NCBI RefSeq assembly: GCF_001644575.1
Contig: NZ_CP015597.1
Coordinates: 124,001 to 188,000 of the forward strand
Direction: 5' to 3'
Length of the DNA: 64,000 nt
DNA from: Mycobacterium adipatum
GTDB taxonomy: Bacteria > Actinomycetota > Actinomycetes > Mycobacteriales > Mycobacteriaceae
How positions within the stretch are numbered: the stretch's first letter is position 1; the number at the start of each line of letters is the position of its first letter. This document shows, in pieces, positions 25,680 through 34,939 of the stretch. The translations under genes and the position numbers were made by a program. The notes under the pieces were generated by a model. The model was not told the origin of the DNA and did no database searches. It worked only from the letters and a program-made list of their open reading frames with translations.

Positions 25680-26630
25680 GTGGGACGTTTTCGAATGTGG
25701 GGCAGTGCGTTTGCCGTAGTCTTCGTCCTCGCTGGCTGTACGGGTGTGCCGGACCGCGAAAGCGAGGCCCTCCAGATCCGTGACCGTGTCGCGGCGATGC
25801 CAGGTGTTAGTGACGTCGACCTGATCTACGAGAACGGGATCTTGGAGGGAACTAGGTTTGAATTGCGCGTCAACGTGAAGGGCGCAACGGATGAGCAGAT
25901 TGGCGCTGTAGCAACAGGAATCCACACTGCGCGTGGCGACGACTTCGCCGAACACGATCAACGCATTGAGTTCGATATTGCGGACGGGGTGAGTTTGGGG
26001 TTTGGCGCGTCGATACAGGATGATCCTGGGGCTGTGGCCGCGCGTCTGCGGGAACTCGATTCGCGCATCACCGCGCAATCGATAGATCTGCTCGGCGCGG
26101 CCGATGGCTCTACCAGGATCGACATTCGTGCCGCCGCGGCAACGGCAGCGGTGGTCGACGCCGTATTGCAGGTGTTCGCCAGCAACCCGCTCGACCAGAT
26201 CGAGGTGAATCGGCCGTCGGGGCCAGGGGGAGAGGCTTCGTGGTGGATTCGCACGCGGCTAAGTCCTGAGCAGAAAAGCCGCATTGACGCCCAGTTGGCG
26301 GCCGCGGTACCCGCAGCCCCACGGTTGGTCATCGTCCGAGATGGCGTCATTGAGCGACTGAACGTCGCGATCCCCGCCCCGGAAACTGCTTACGACGACA
26401 TTGTGCGCGTCATTGACGCGCTTGGTGCGGGTCCACGTCACCGGGTGCATCTGGGATGGTCCTGGGCTTCCGATCCTGCCCGGTACGGCGATCTACGATG
26501 GTCGGGCAGTGTCGACATCGGCAACTGTGATGACCCGAACGCCAATACCGGGTCTGACCCCGATCTCCTCCCCGAGGCACGCAAGCTCCAGCAGCGCATC
26601 CGTGACGAGTTCGGCCCGTGCCCGAAGTAA
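25680..26630 (+). CDS. Predicted lipoprotein, function unknown
   Basis: 316 aa, GTG start. The N-terminal signal peptide ends in a lipobox (VFVLAGC, Cys about 21), so the protein should be lipid-anchored outside the membrane. The body has alternating strands and helices with repeated phrases around IDLLGAADGSTRIDI and IVRDGVIERLNV, and two C-terminal cysteines (GNCDDPN; FGPCPK). No enzyme motif is seen. It stands alone between two intergenic regions. Confidence 0.72.
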   Translation: MGRFRMWGSAFAVVFVLAGCTGVPDRESEALQIRDRVAAMPGVSDVDLIYENGILEGTRFELRVNVKGATDEQIGAVATGIHTARGDDFAEHDQRIEFDIADGVSLGFGASIQDDPGAVAARLRELDSRITAQSIDLLGAADGSTRIDIRAAAATAAVVDAVLQVFASNPLDQIEVNRPSGPGGEASWWIRTRLSPEQKSRIDAQLAAAVPAAPRLVIVRDGVIERLNVAIPAPETAYDDIVRVIDALGAGPRHRVHLGWSWASDPARYGDLRWSGSVDIGNCDDPNANTGSDPDLLPEARKLQQRIRDEFGPCPK

Positions 26631-26954
26631 GTGTGACCGTGTGGTGATGCCGGTGGCAGTACCTAATTGCGTTCCTGCACCGCATTATTCGCTTCTAAGC
26701 TCTTTTGCCGGCCGAGCATTGGGCAGTAAGGGAAAACTCGGACAGTCACGTAGACCTTCACTGGGATGTTCCCCGACGGTGATGAGCGAGATAGAGCATG
26801 CGCGATGGGTACTGATCGCAGCCGCGCTCTTCCCGCACCCGATCGCGTTAGTGCTCACCAGGAGGTGGTGGTGACGTTCATGCGTGTGGCGTGCTGCCGA
26901 ATTGGTGGTCGGTGCGCTGAGATGCCGCTGCTAGCGCTGATGTGGCGGAGCGCA
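26631..26954. other. Intergenic region, no convincing gene
   Basis: No supported gene. A possible 30-codon hydrophobic ORF (26782-26874) has no clear Shine-Dalgarno sequence. AGGAGGTGGTGGTG (26862-26873) resembles a ribosome site, but the frame it would open runs antisense into the membrane-protein gene at 26955-27278. Confidence 0.4.
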
Positions 26955-27278
26955 TCAGCCCGGGTCGGAGAGCATCCATGCGATTCCGGTAAGCGTGCCC
27001 AGGATCGCGGCGACGAGCAGCGTTGTCCCCAGGACTGCGCCGAGCGCCGAGAACAGCCACCACGAGGTCTTGCCGCCGCGCACGAGCGAGATCAGCACCA
27101 AGATCAGGAATATCGCCGTCGGGGCGATCAGGGCTGTGAGAACTGGCGCACTGGTGTGCGGCGTGTCGACCGTCATCATCATCAACAGTGCCGACGCCGT
27201 TCCCAGCGGCCCCAGCGTCAGCCCGTTCCACAGCGCAGGTCCATTGAACAGCCCTGCTTTCCTGCCGGTTACGTTCAT
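26955..27278 (-). CDS. Small membrane protein
   Basis: A 107-aa protein with about three hydrophobic helices (LGPLGTASALLMMMTV; LTALIAPTAIFLILVLISLV; FSALGAVLGTTLLVAAILG). No recognised family. The ATG at 27278 was chosen because upstream codons (Pro/His-rich) look noncoding. It is divergent from the DUF732 gene, and the shared promoter region carries two short palindromic elements. Confidence 0.6.
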   Translation of the reverse strand: MNVTGRKAGLFNGPALWNGLTLGPLGTASALLMMMTVDTPHTSAPVLTALIAPTAIFLILVLISLVRGGKTSWWLFSALGAVLGTTLLVAAILGTLTGIAWMLSDPG

Positions 27279-27346
27279 CTGGCCCCCGTGAGTCGGCGGT
27301 GTGTTCCGCCGCATCTGATGCTATGGCCGAGCTGAGAACCTGCGAT

Positions 27347-27360
27347 GCACCAATTTGTGC
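27347..27360. promoter_or_regulatory. GCACCAATTTGTGC element, copy 2
   Basis: Identical to 17870-17883. It lies between the divergent genes starting at 27278 and 27463. A further shared motif, ACCAAAACTGGTG (27373-27385), appears inverted at 25630-25642. Confidence 0.4.
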
Positions 27361-27462
27361 GGCCGCAGGTCGACCAAAACTGGTGCGCGGACCGGCTCGC
27401 CGGCGGGGTTACGGTCGAAACCGCGCACACCTGCGCAGACCAAACTCTAATGGGGGACTGAC

Positions 27463-27795
27463 ATGTTCACGACGAAACGACGACTCGCTACCGGCATCGC
27501 GACTGCAGCTGCGGCCGGTGCGCTGTTCGGCCTCACCGCAGCCCCGGCCGGCGCCTGGCCAACACCGTTGACCGCCGATCAGACAAACTTTCTCAACGCG
27601 ACACGGGGGAACTTCCCCGGCAACGACGATCAACTGCTGTTGGCAGGCAAGCAGGCGTGTCGGATGCTCTACACGGGCCAAGGTTCGCAGGCCACGATCG
27701 GTGCCACCGCAGCCGCGTACGGCGCGAGCCCGCAGCAGGCCGCCGCTCTGGTGGGCGCGGCGCGCAGCACGATGTGCACCCAGGCACCCGGATGA
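27463..27795 (+). CDS. Secreted DUF732-family protein
   Basis: 110 aa. The signal peptide (MFTTKRRLATGIATAAAAGALFG) ends at an Ala-rich cleavage site before WPTP. The mature part of about 75 residues has two cysteines (KQACRMLYTG; RSTMCTQ) and the pattern of the mycobacterial DUF732 family, small secreted proteins of unknown function. ATG at 27463, preceded by GGGGGACTGAC. Single gene with its own upstream region. Confidence 0.82.
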   Translation: MFTTKRRLATGIATAAAAGALFGLTAAPAGAWPTPLTADQTNFLNATRGNFPGNDDQLLLAGKQACRMLYTGQGSQATIGATAAAYGASPQQAAALVGAARSTMCTQAPG

Positions 27796-28653
27796 GGTGC
27801 GACGCAGCGGTGATCTTCGCGGCCGGGGGCCGTGCGATCCGGTGGTGTGACGGCGGATGCTGCCCGCAAGTGGGTTACGGTAGCCGCCATGTCGGGACAT
27901 GTCTCCCGGTGGTTCAGGTTACCGGCGCGGCGTGCTCGACGGTGAGAATGCCCAACTCGACCAGTTCGTCCACGCCGGGTGCGCGCATCCCATGGTGATC
28001 GGCGCCGTCGCTGCGCGGGTCGCTGTCGGCCATGCTGTCTCCTTGCCGGGCGTTCATCGGTTCGTCAGTCTAGGGGTGATCCCGATAGTCGCGCGGTCGG
28101 TTTTGTCACGGTCGCCGTCAGGACGCGGCTCGCCGTCTGCTGAACGGGCAGTTACGGGCAGCGACATCGGTAGCCTATTCGTTCAACGCCGAGGCGAGCA
28201 CTTCGGGCCTGCATCAACGCGGTCTACCTCGTCGCGGAGGGTTGGGCCGACGGAACAGGCCGGCTTCGGAAGTCACTTCGCTGCAACCGGAACCTCGAAC
28301 ACTGTCGCATACGACAGCTGAGCCGGGCGCACAGACCACAACTGGATAAAGATCTGGCGGACAACGCTATACAGCCGCCTGTCAGTGGGCGTCGATTTTA
28401 GACGCGAAGGCACCATGCTTGGCCACGACGTGCGGGTGGTCTACGCACATATGTAGTACGGCCGCAACATATCTGCTGGAGATGGGCGGCGGCGGCACTG
28501 TAGTCCTGGAGCTGGCTCGGCGCCGAGCAGGTGTTCATTTACGGGTGCCGCTGTGTGCCGAAAATTGGTGCGAGTACCGACTGTTGGAAGGTTTTACGCT
28601 CGATATACGCCACTTTCCAACGTGGCCTCGACCTCACGAATGGAAGACCTCTG
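27796..28653. other. Long intergenic region (858 bp) holding one possible micro-gene
   Basis: Apart from the 39-codon minus-strand gene described below, no ORF here has protein-like composition, and open frames on the plus strand lack ribosome sites. Composition drops to lower GC near 28430-28620. It may hold decayed genes or regulatory DNA. Confidence 0.45.
27914..28033 (-). CDS. Candidate 39-aa protein
   Basis: A short ORF with a strong Shine-Dalgarno sequence (AAGGAGA, at 28037-28043 on the complement) six bases before its ATG. The product starts MADSDPRSDG and has an amphipathic helix VDELVELGILT. No family recognised. The ribosome site is the main support; expression is unproven. Confidence 0.45.
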   Translation of the reverse strand: MADSDPRSDGADHHGMRAPGVDELVELGILTVEHAAPVT

Positions 28654-29367
28654 ATGATCGCTATCAGTCGAGTGCGCCTGCTCGCCGCCGGATGTGCCGC
28701 GTTCGGTATCGCTTTCGCGGCGACGGCGTGTGGCGACGACGGCCCCCGCACGGTTCCTTTTGAGGAGTTGTTTCCGACGCAGGTCACCGTGCCCGGCATC
28801 GCGCCGACCGGTCCTCCGCGTGCGACCTTCGCGCCCACCGGTGACAGCAGCGACTGTGCTGGCGTCGAAGCCCCACTGGCCGATATTCCCGGCTTTAGCC
28901 CGTCGGAACCTGGGTTACGGTTACCGAAGCCGCAAGGGTGGACTCGGATGACACAGTTGGACAGCGAGATGGTGCGATTCACGCTCGTCAATCAGTCCCT
29001 GATCGCCGACAAGTTCGCCCCGAACATCGTCATCGGGGTAGAGCGCGGAAACTCGGCAGACTCCGCGGCGGTGTACGCGCACGTCAAACTGCTCCTGATC
29101 GACATGGGTGGCGCCACCGATGTCGTCGAGACCGCTGCGACAGTGTGTGGGATGCCGGCGCAAAAGTTGACGTATCGGCAGGCCGGGATGGGCACCCAAG
29201 CTGAGCGCCACCTGCAGACGCTGCACATCCTGACCAACTTCGGTGACACGCCGTACCTGATATCGGCCACGGCGCAAACCACGGCACCGGACAATCCGAC
29301 CTATCAGCGTGACGTGTCAACGATGTTCGACGGCTTCCAAGTGTTGGCACCTGCATCCGCGCAGTAA
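28654..29367 (+). CDS. LpqN-like lipoprotein
   Basis: 237 aa. The signal peptide ends in an ATAC-type lipobox (IAFAATACGDD, Cys about 24). The body resembles the mycobacterial LpqN/LpqT family (GFSPSEPGLRLPKPQGWTRM; TPYLISATAQ; FDGFQVLAP), which is thought to bind envelope partners. The ATG at 28654 follows GGAAGACCTCTG and gives a proper signal peptide; the frame is open further upstream. It is followed by a membrane beta-propeller gene 62 nt later. Confidence 0.78.
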   Translation: MIAISRVRLLAAGCAAFGIAFAATACGDDGPRTVPFEELFPTQVTVPGIAPTGPPRATFAPTGDSSDCAGVEAPLADIPGFSPSEPGLRLPKPQGWTRMTQLDSEMVRFTLVNQSLIADKFAPNIVIGVERGNSADSAAVYAHVKLLLIDMGGATDVVETAATVCGMPAQKLTYRQAGMGTQAERHLQTLHILTNFGDTPYLISATAQTTAPDNPTYQRDVSTMFDGFQVLAPASAQ

Positions 29368-29429
29368 GCGAAGTGCGGGGATGACTGCACATGCGGCCAT
29401 TCTCAACAGACCGGGCAAGGGGAGCACGC

Positions 29430-31292
29430 ATGGTCAGTGACTCGCGGCAGCAGAAAGGCGGGAACGGCGAGGAACGCGAGCCGCAGGCTCGCGGACCATG
29501 GCCGCCGTTCATCCCACGCGCTCAGATGGGCCCGCCGCCCCTGGTCGCCCGCGCCATGATCGGGTTGAGCGCGGGGTTTGCGCTCGGGGCGGTGAGTTTG
29601 ATCGTCTGGGGATTCGTCATTCGTGTGCCGCAGGGCGGCCGCGCCGATGACACCTTGGCCCCGGTAACCGAGTTCTTCATATGGTTTCTCGTCCTTGGCG
29701 CCCTGGCGGCGCTGTCGGCCATCGGTATCGCGATCGTCGCTCTGCGTGGGCATACGGTGAGCCATTGGGCCGCAGTGCTGCTGGCCGCGACGATCGCGAT
29801 GACGGCGTGGACCTACGCCAGCACGGTACCGGCGTCCATTGTTGTCCGCGTCTCCGGTCCCGGAAGTCGACCGGGCCCCGAGCTCGCGCAGTTGGCGTGG
29901 CCGATGCTGGTAGCGGCCACGGCACTGCTGCTGGTCGGTTCAGTATGGGCGATCAACACTCGCCTGTCGGCAAGTCGTGTGCTGGTGGCGGTCCTTTCAC
30001 CGTGGACTGCGGCCGGTGTCGCCGCCTGTACTGTGGCCGGCCTTCTCGTCACGTCACTGTGGTGGCCGCACATCCAGGGGCACCCGACCACGGCCGCCCC
30101 TATCGCCGTGGCCCCTCTCCCTACCGCTTTGGGCACCGAGGTGGCCTACACCGTTGCACTCGACGATCCTGAGCATCTACTGGTGGCCGGTCCGGGCTTT
30201 GTGACGTTCCGTCCCGGCGGGGAGATCACCGCCTACGACCCGGTCTCCGGCGCGACGCGCTGGACGCTGACCATGCAGGCGTTCCCGAAGGACTGTGCGC
30301 TGGACCTGGCGCGTTCGACGGGTGCCGGCCCCAATGCGGTGGTGGTGGCGCAATGTCGTCGACCGCAGCTTTTGTCGGTCAGGCCGGTAGGGGGCGGGGG
30401 TGAGGCGGTACTGATGGGTTTCGACGCCAACACTGGAGAGCAGCTGTGGCTCAACGATGCTGGGTTCGAGTTGCCCTACGGCACAGGTGCATCGGAGTCT
30501 GTCGTGGCGGTAATCCGCCGTGACGAAGAGGTAGGGTCCCTCGATCCTCAGACAGGCCTGGTGCGCTGGGTGAGGCCGAGCCAGAAGGGTCCGTGCGAAC
30601 GTGAGGCGCATGTCATTGACGATCAGATCGTCACCACCCCGTGTTACGGCAGCGTCGATGTCCGCATGATGGACGGGCTCACTGCGTCTGAAAAGACCAT
30701 TGCCCTGCCTGTTCCGCTGTCCACTGTGCCCACAGATCTAGAGATTTCGGTACTCGCGACAGCAGGCCGTTTGCTGGTATTACAAACCGCCAGCAGATAC
30801 AGCTCCGACCCGACCCGCGCCGCGAGGGACCGCACGAGATACATGACACTCGTCGTCGACATCAGCACTGGTGTGGTGACGTTTCATCTCAGTGCCCCCG
30901 GTTCCAATCCACGGCCTCCGCTTCCTGGGTCAGTGGTTCAGCTCGGCTCCGGTGACATCGATGGCCAGCAGTACGTCGACATCTACTCGATGACCGACCG
31001 CGAAGTGACTCGCCTGCAACCATTCGCAGCAATGTGGCCGGCGCATGACAGATTTCAGTGGGCACAGATCGGCGACGACATGGTGACCGGTGCCGCCAGT
31101 GACGAACGTGGTGTGCATATCGCAGTAGTAGCGTCGAATGGGTCGGTGACGCGGCGCCCTTCGTTGTGTCCCGAGCGTGCTGACCAACGCTCGCAGGGCG
31201 CCGGCATCGTGCCTGTTCCGGGCGCGATACTGATGCTCTGTCCGCCGCCGGGTGTTTCTTCTGACGGTTGGGACCTGATCGGGGTGCGCTGA
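29430..31292 (+). CDS. Membrane protein with PQQ-like beta-propeller domain
   Basis: 620 aa. After a short cytosolic start come four hydrophobic helices (about 45-210), then an extracellular region with repeated blades of the PQQ/quinoprotein-like type (ITAYDPVSGATRWTL; LMGFDANTGEQLWL; GSLDPQTGLVRWV). Such propellers usually bind proteins or surfaces, and enzymatic residues are not evident. The start at 29430 was chosen because AAGGGGAGC precedes it; an ATG 39 nt upstream lacks one. It converges on a paralogue with 2 nt between the stop codons. Confidence 0.75.
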   Translation: MVSDSRQQKGGNGEEREPQARGPWPPFIPRAQMGPPPLVARAMIGLSAGFALGAVSLIVWGFVIRVPQGGRADDTLAPVTEFFIWFLVLGALAALSAIGIAIVALRGHTVSHWAAVLLAATIAMTAWTYASTVPASIVVRVSGPGSRPGPELAQLAWPMLVAATALLLVGSVWAINTRLSASRVLVAVLSPWTAAGVAACTVAGLLVTSLWWPHIQGHPTTAAPIAVAPLPTALGTEVAYTVALDDPEHLLVAGPGFVTFRPGGEITAYDPVSGATRWTLTMQAFPKDCALDLARSTGAGPNAVVVAQCRRPQLLSVRPVGGGGEAVLMGFDANTGEQLWLNDAGFELPYGTGASESVVAVIRRDEEVGSLDPQTGLVRWVRPSQKGPCEREAHVIDDQIVTTPCYGSVDVRMMDGLTASEKTIALPVPLSTVPTDLEISVLATAGRLLVLQTASRYSSDPTRAARDRTRYMTLVVDISTGVVTFHLSAPGSNPRPPLPGSVVQLGSGDIDGQQYVDIYSMTDREVTRLQPFAAMWPAHDRFQWAQIGDDMVTGAASDERGVHIAVVASNGSVTRRPSLCPERADQRSQGAGIVPVPGAILMLCPPPGVSSDGWDLIGVR

Positions 31293-31294
31293 TT

Positions 31295-33055
31295 TCAGCG
31301 GATCCCGACGATCCGATCACCACAGTTGACGAGCAGCGCGCCGGACACCGCCGCCACGGCAGGAATTGCTGAGCCGCCAGGGCACGGGTTGGGATAGCTT
31401 GCCACCGGCGCATCCGGGGTGAAGACGTTGATCGTCGGGGCCACCTGTCCGGCGGTAGGTGCCACCGTCACCCACCGGTCGTCGATACGCGCCCATGCAC
31501 TGCCGAATTCTTCGACGAACCTCATGTCGCTCGTGTTGGACCCGACGTCGATGGTGTCGCCTGTGTCGGTGTCCAGGATGGTTCGTCGGCCTTGCCGGTC
31601 CTGCAGCATCACTGCTCCGGCTGCTGCAACCGACACCCCGGCAACGCTCGGAAGTCTCTGCACAACAGCCCCAGTCGCGACGTCGATGATCGCGGCGCTG
31701 TGAATGTCGACACCATCGGGTTCGTTGAGCCAAACCAAAGCCAGATCGGACTCCGGGATAGGCCAGGCGAATAGTTGATGCTCTGTCATGGCGGACGCGC
31801 CGAGTTTCGTGTCAGTCAGGGTCGCCGTTTCGTCACCGGTCTGCGCGTCGAATACCCCGATGCGGGGGGTTCCGTCACATTCTGCGGCCAGCACGTAGTT
31901 CTCAGTCATGTCGGGGGTTCGGAAGCAGTCCGACATCCGTATGACCGACCAGAGGGCCGCTCCGGTGCGCACGTCGCGCACCGTCCACTCTCTGCCGCGA
32001 GGCGCACCGGTCGGGGTCAGCCGGTGGGGACGGGTCGAGACGAAGCGGTCCGCGGAGATCTCGAGGTCCTGATAGCCCTCCTGCCGGAGACTGCCGCCGC
32101 CAGGGCGCGTCCACAGCGGTTGGCCATCAGCGGCATTGAACCCAATCAGTACCGTGTGGCCAAGGTAGGTCGCTGACAGCACGGCCACTGGGTCGGCGCC
32201 TGAGCTGACTGCAATGTCGTGCACCAACAGATCGCGAACCGTGAACGACCACATCTGTTTCCCGCTGCTACCTGAGATCCCGACCACACCGTCTGGATAA
32301 GCTCCGGCACCGGAGCTGCGCAGAAGGCCTGGTCCACCTGCCACCGTGATGGCCTCGGGGTAGGAGTCGGCGGGAAGTTCGTAGGCCACCGGGCCGCCAA
32401 AGTCGACCACTGCTGCCGCGGGCGGGACCGCGCCCTCGCCGGTGGTGCTGTGTACTGCTGGGTGATGCACCACCAGTACCGCGACACCGCCGACCGCCAA
32501 GACCGTCAGCACACTGACTAAAGCGCGGGCCGCTCGGATGCTCGCCGCCGCCTGCGGAGCGCCGAGTAGCGCTACCGCTGCCCATGCCCACACAACTAGA
32601 CACGCACAGATCCACGCCACCGAGGCAAAGCCCACCGCGTCGAGGCCATCCAGGGAGGCCTGTTGCGCGCTGGCGTCATCGAAACGTTCCCGCGCCGACT
32701 CCCGGAGCCGCATCCATATCCCGGCACAACCGAGTACACCCAACGGCAGCGACAGGTGGCGCAGCAGCCATGCTCGGCGCTGCGCGAAATCGCTTGCTCG
32801 CCCCTCGGCGCTCATTCGCATCAGTAGCACGTAGCCGGTGCTCACGACCAACATGACCGCGACAATGGCGGTGCTGCGCCACAACACCCACGCGACATCG
32901 GCGCGATCGGCAAGCAACGGCAAGGAGGGCTCTCGGCCGGCCCAGGCCAGGGCCGTACACACGCATGTCGCGGCGGCCAGGCCGCCCGCCACAGCCACCA
33001 GCATCGAGGACCACCGTGTCGACGCCGTCAGCTCAGGCAAACCAGCTCGGTCCAT
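31295..33055 (-). CDS. Membrane protein with PQQ-like beta-propeller domain (paralogue)
   Basis: 586 aa. Like its neighbour it has four N-terminal membrane helices and a C-terminal propeller (GFNAADGQPLWTRPGGG; DVRTGAALWSVI; FDAQTGDETATL). The C-terminal NPCPGGSAIPAV..LLVNCGDRI has a cysteine pair. The two genes are tail to tail with only 2 nt between stops, and the similar layout suggests an inverted duplication or a functional pair. ATG start. Confidence 0.75.
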   Translation of the reverse strand: MDRAGLPELTASTRWSSMLVAVAGGLAAATCVCTALAWAGREPSLPLLADRADVAWVLWRSTAIVAVMLVVSTGYVLLMRMSAEGRASDFAQRRAWLLRHLSLPLGVLGCAGIWMRLRESARERFDDASAQQASLDGLDAVGFASVAWICACLVVWAWAAVALLGAPQAAASIRAARALVSVLTVLAVGGVAVLVVHHPAVHSTTGEGAVPPAAAVVDFGGPVAYELPADSYPEAITVAGGPGLLRSSGAGAYPDGVVGISGSSGKQMWSFTVRDLLVHDIAVSSGADPVAVLSATYLGHTVLIGFNAADGQPLWTRPGGGSLRQEGYQDLEISADRFVSTRPHRLTPTGAPRGREWTVRDVRTGAALWSVIRMSDCFRTPDMTENYVLAAECDGTPRIGVFDAQTGDETATLTDTKLGASAMTEHQLFAWPIPESDLALVWLNEPDGVDIHSAAIIDVATGAVVQRLPSVAGVSVAAAGAVMLQDRQGRRTILDTDTGDTIDVGSNTSDMRFVEEFGSAWARIDDRWVTVAPTAGQVAPTINVFTPDAPVASYPNPCPGGSAIPAVAAVSGALLVNCGDRIVGIR

Positions 33056-33299
33056 GCAAGAACCCTAACCCCGCCACCAGCAGCGGCGATTCACCAATCT
33101 GGACGCCGGGGAGCAACCGATCCGGACGGCACGGAGCCGGCTCTGCCGCCTGTCGCGCACAGGTCTGCGCCTGGTTGCGGTGGCCGGCGAACTGTGAACG
33201 ATCGAAGGGAAGTGTGTAGTTGCCGTACCCGTTGCTGGATGTGTGCGCAATCATGGTGTCTTACCACGGGAAGGACGAGCACGGTAGGAAGGGTCGCCG

Positions 33300-33794
33300 G
33301 TGACGCGCTGGACAGCGATATCATCGTGTCCGATAGGACATCTGACACCGAGCGCAGTTGCCGAGCTCCAACCGTCGGTCACCTACGATCCCGATCGAGG
33401 CTCCCTGACGGCCGTGTTCGAGCTCAAAGCGCCCACGCTCCGCCAGGCAACTGCCGCGGCGCTGCGCCAGGCGCGGTTGCTTCTGCGAGCCAAGCCGTCA
33501 GCCATTACCGTGCAACCAACGGATCGATACCAGCATCTGACCGATCACCCGCCGGCGATGGATCTTCTCAGCGTCGGTGACACCGCTGAAGTGCTCGGTA
33601 TATCAGCCACCCGGGTCATACAGCTCGCGCAGACAGCGTGTGACTTTCCAGCGCCCGTGGCCCGGCCGCGTTCGGGTCCCATCTGGACGCGTGCAAGCAT
33701 CGAGTCGTTCAAAATGCGGCGTGAAAGCCAGCCTTTGACTGTAGGGCGACCTCGCCGCAAGCAGAGTTCGAGAGGACGTTCGGTGGCCGAGTGA
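33300..33794 (+). CDS. Small HTH (excisionase/MerR-like) DNA-binding protein
   Basis: A 164-aa protein. The C-terminal half has a winged-helix pattern (LLSVGDTAEVLGISATRVIQ...) followed by RSGPIWTRASIESF, as in AlpA/excisionase-type HTH proteins. The N-terminal half (VTYDPDRGSLTAVFELKAPTL) is strand-rich with no recognised family. GTG start after GGAAGGGTCGCCG. It may regulate local genes or act in plasmid DNA transactions; nothing more specific can be read. Confidence 0.6.
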   Translation: MTRWTAISSCPIGHLTPSAVAELQPSVTYDPDRGSLTAVFELKAPTLRQATAAALRQARLLLRAKPSAITVQPTDRYQHLTDHPPAMDLLSVGDTAEVLGISATRVIQLAQTACDFPAPVARPRSGPIWTRASIESFKMRRESQPLTVGRPRRKQSSRGRSVAE

Positions 33795-33857
33795 TTGAGT
33801 GGGACTCAGGTAGTTCTACTGATTCGCAGGGATGCCGTTCTGGGTCAAGATGATTGA

Positions 33858-34175
33858 ATGAACAGTGCCCAGGATCGTGACCGCGCCGTGCTTCTGTCGA
33901 TCACCGCTGTTGCGGCGATGGTGATCGCCTACCTGTTGATGTTCACTGTGCTGAGTGACCCGGATATGACGGACAAGCTCATGAACGGTTCGGTGGCCCC
34001 GGGCACGGACGAGTCCGGTAGTCGTGCCGCGGTCGTTCTCGGGATTGGGGCCGCACTCGGCGGTTGGTGTGCTGCAGCCGCGAGTAGAAGGTTCATCCCG
34101 GTGGCGTTGATGCTGCTGGCCAGTATGCCGCTGGCGCCAATGTCCCTGTTCACGCTGGCGCTGGCGTTTGGTTGA
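33858..34175 (+). CDS. Small membrane protein
   Basis: 105 aa with about three hydrophobic segments (LSITAVAAMVIAYLLMFTV; AAVVLGIGAALGGWCAAAA; LMLLASMPLAPMSLFTLAL). No family recognised. ATG at 33858. It is followed by two minus-strand genes, with convergent ends 52 nt apart. Confidence 0.55.
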   Translation: MNSAQDRDRAVLLSITAVAAMVIAYLLMFTVLSDPDMTDKLMNGSVAPGTDESGSRAAVVLGIGAALGGWCAAAASRRFIPVALMLLASMPLAPMSLFTLALAFG

Positions 34176-34227
34176 AGGCGGAGGACGTGGACGGTCGGAC
34201 ACGTTGCGCTCGTATGCGAACGGGCGT

Positions 34228-34659
34228 CTATCCGTCGACGAGCCGCATAAATCCGGCACCCCAGGGACGTACCAGCACGTCGGCTCCCCAGCGGGGTTTA
34301 TCAGCGCGCAGGTAGTTCGCGTGCAGGAACACCGTGTCGATGACGTTCCCGGACTCGGTGAAAATGAGTACCCCGCCGGCGGGGACATCAGATCCTTCGA
34401 TCACGCCGTCGCCAACCACAGACTCCACACGCTCGCGGCGGGTGTACTCGGGGAAGTAAAACACGGTGTCCCAGGTGAAGTCGGTAAGGTAAGCAAGATG
34501 TGCGGTGGCGTTGCGTTCGCGTAGACCTGCGAGCTTGCCGGCCAATCCGGGAGGTAGTTCGCCGGCTTCGGTGTAGGTGATCACACCGCAGCCGGCCAAA
34601 GCCATAACCAGAGCCACGGCACTGAAAACGCCTTTGAGGAACGCGATGTCAGGTCGCAA
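34228..34659 (-). CDS. Predicted lipoprotein
   Basis: 143 aa. The signal peptide ends in a lipobox (ALVMALAGC, Cys about 24). The mature part has no recognised domain; it contains DTVFYFPEYTRRERVESVV and a strand-rich C-terminus. It overlaps the upstream membrane-protein gene by 11 nt, so the two form an operon. Confidence 0.6.
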   Translation of the reverse strand: MRPDIAFLKGVFSAVALVMALAGCGVITYTEAGELPPGLAGKLAGLRERNATAHLAYLTDFTWDTVFYFPEYTRRERVESVVGDGVIEGSDVPAGGVLIFTESGNVIDTVFLHANYLRADKPRWGADVLVRPWGAGFMRLVDG

Positions 34660-34939
34660 TGTTCTTCTGCCCGGCTGCGTGTCGCCCAGTGGACGGTCTT
34701 TCAGGCCCGCCTATCCAGAAGAAGAGCACTACATTGACCGCTGCGAGCGCCGCCGCCGGATAGCCACCGCCCAGCTCCGCTGCGGGGATCGACATGATCA
34801 TTGCGCACAGGGATGCGAGCACAAAGTGCCGTCCGATCGGCTTCATCCAGAGACCGCGGCGGATCATCACCGTCACCGCAGTGAAGTAGAGGATGACGAC
34901 GGTGGCGACCCACCACCAGTCACTCGGTGGGACCTTCAT
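34649..34939 (-). CDS. Small membrane protein
   Basis: 96 aa with three hydrophobic helices (WWWVATVVILYFTAVTVMI; HFVLASLCAMIMSIPA; AALAAVNVVLFFWIGG). The ATG at 34939 follows AAAGGGGCAAC, which decides the start; the frame is open 81 nt further. It is co-transcribed with the lipoprotein gene. Function unknown. Confidence 0.6.
   Translation of the reverse strand: MKVPPSDWWWVATVVILYFTAVTVMIRRGLWMKPIGRHFVLASLCAMIMSIPAAELGGGYPAAALAAVNVVLFFWIGGPERPSTGRHAAGQKNIAT

Noticed and set aside
26782..26874. 30-codon hydrophobic ORF
   Set aside because: Short and without a convincing Shine-Dalgarno sequence; not called as a gene.
26766..27335. 189-codon plus-strand ORF
   Set aside because: Composition is Arg/Gln/Cys-rich and it lies antisense to a protein with clear membrane helices.
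27899..28321. 140-codon plus-strand ORF
   Set aside because: No ribosome site and no protein-like pattern; the small minus-strand ORF with AAGGAGA is more plausible.
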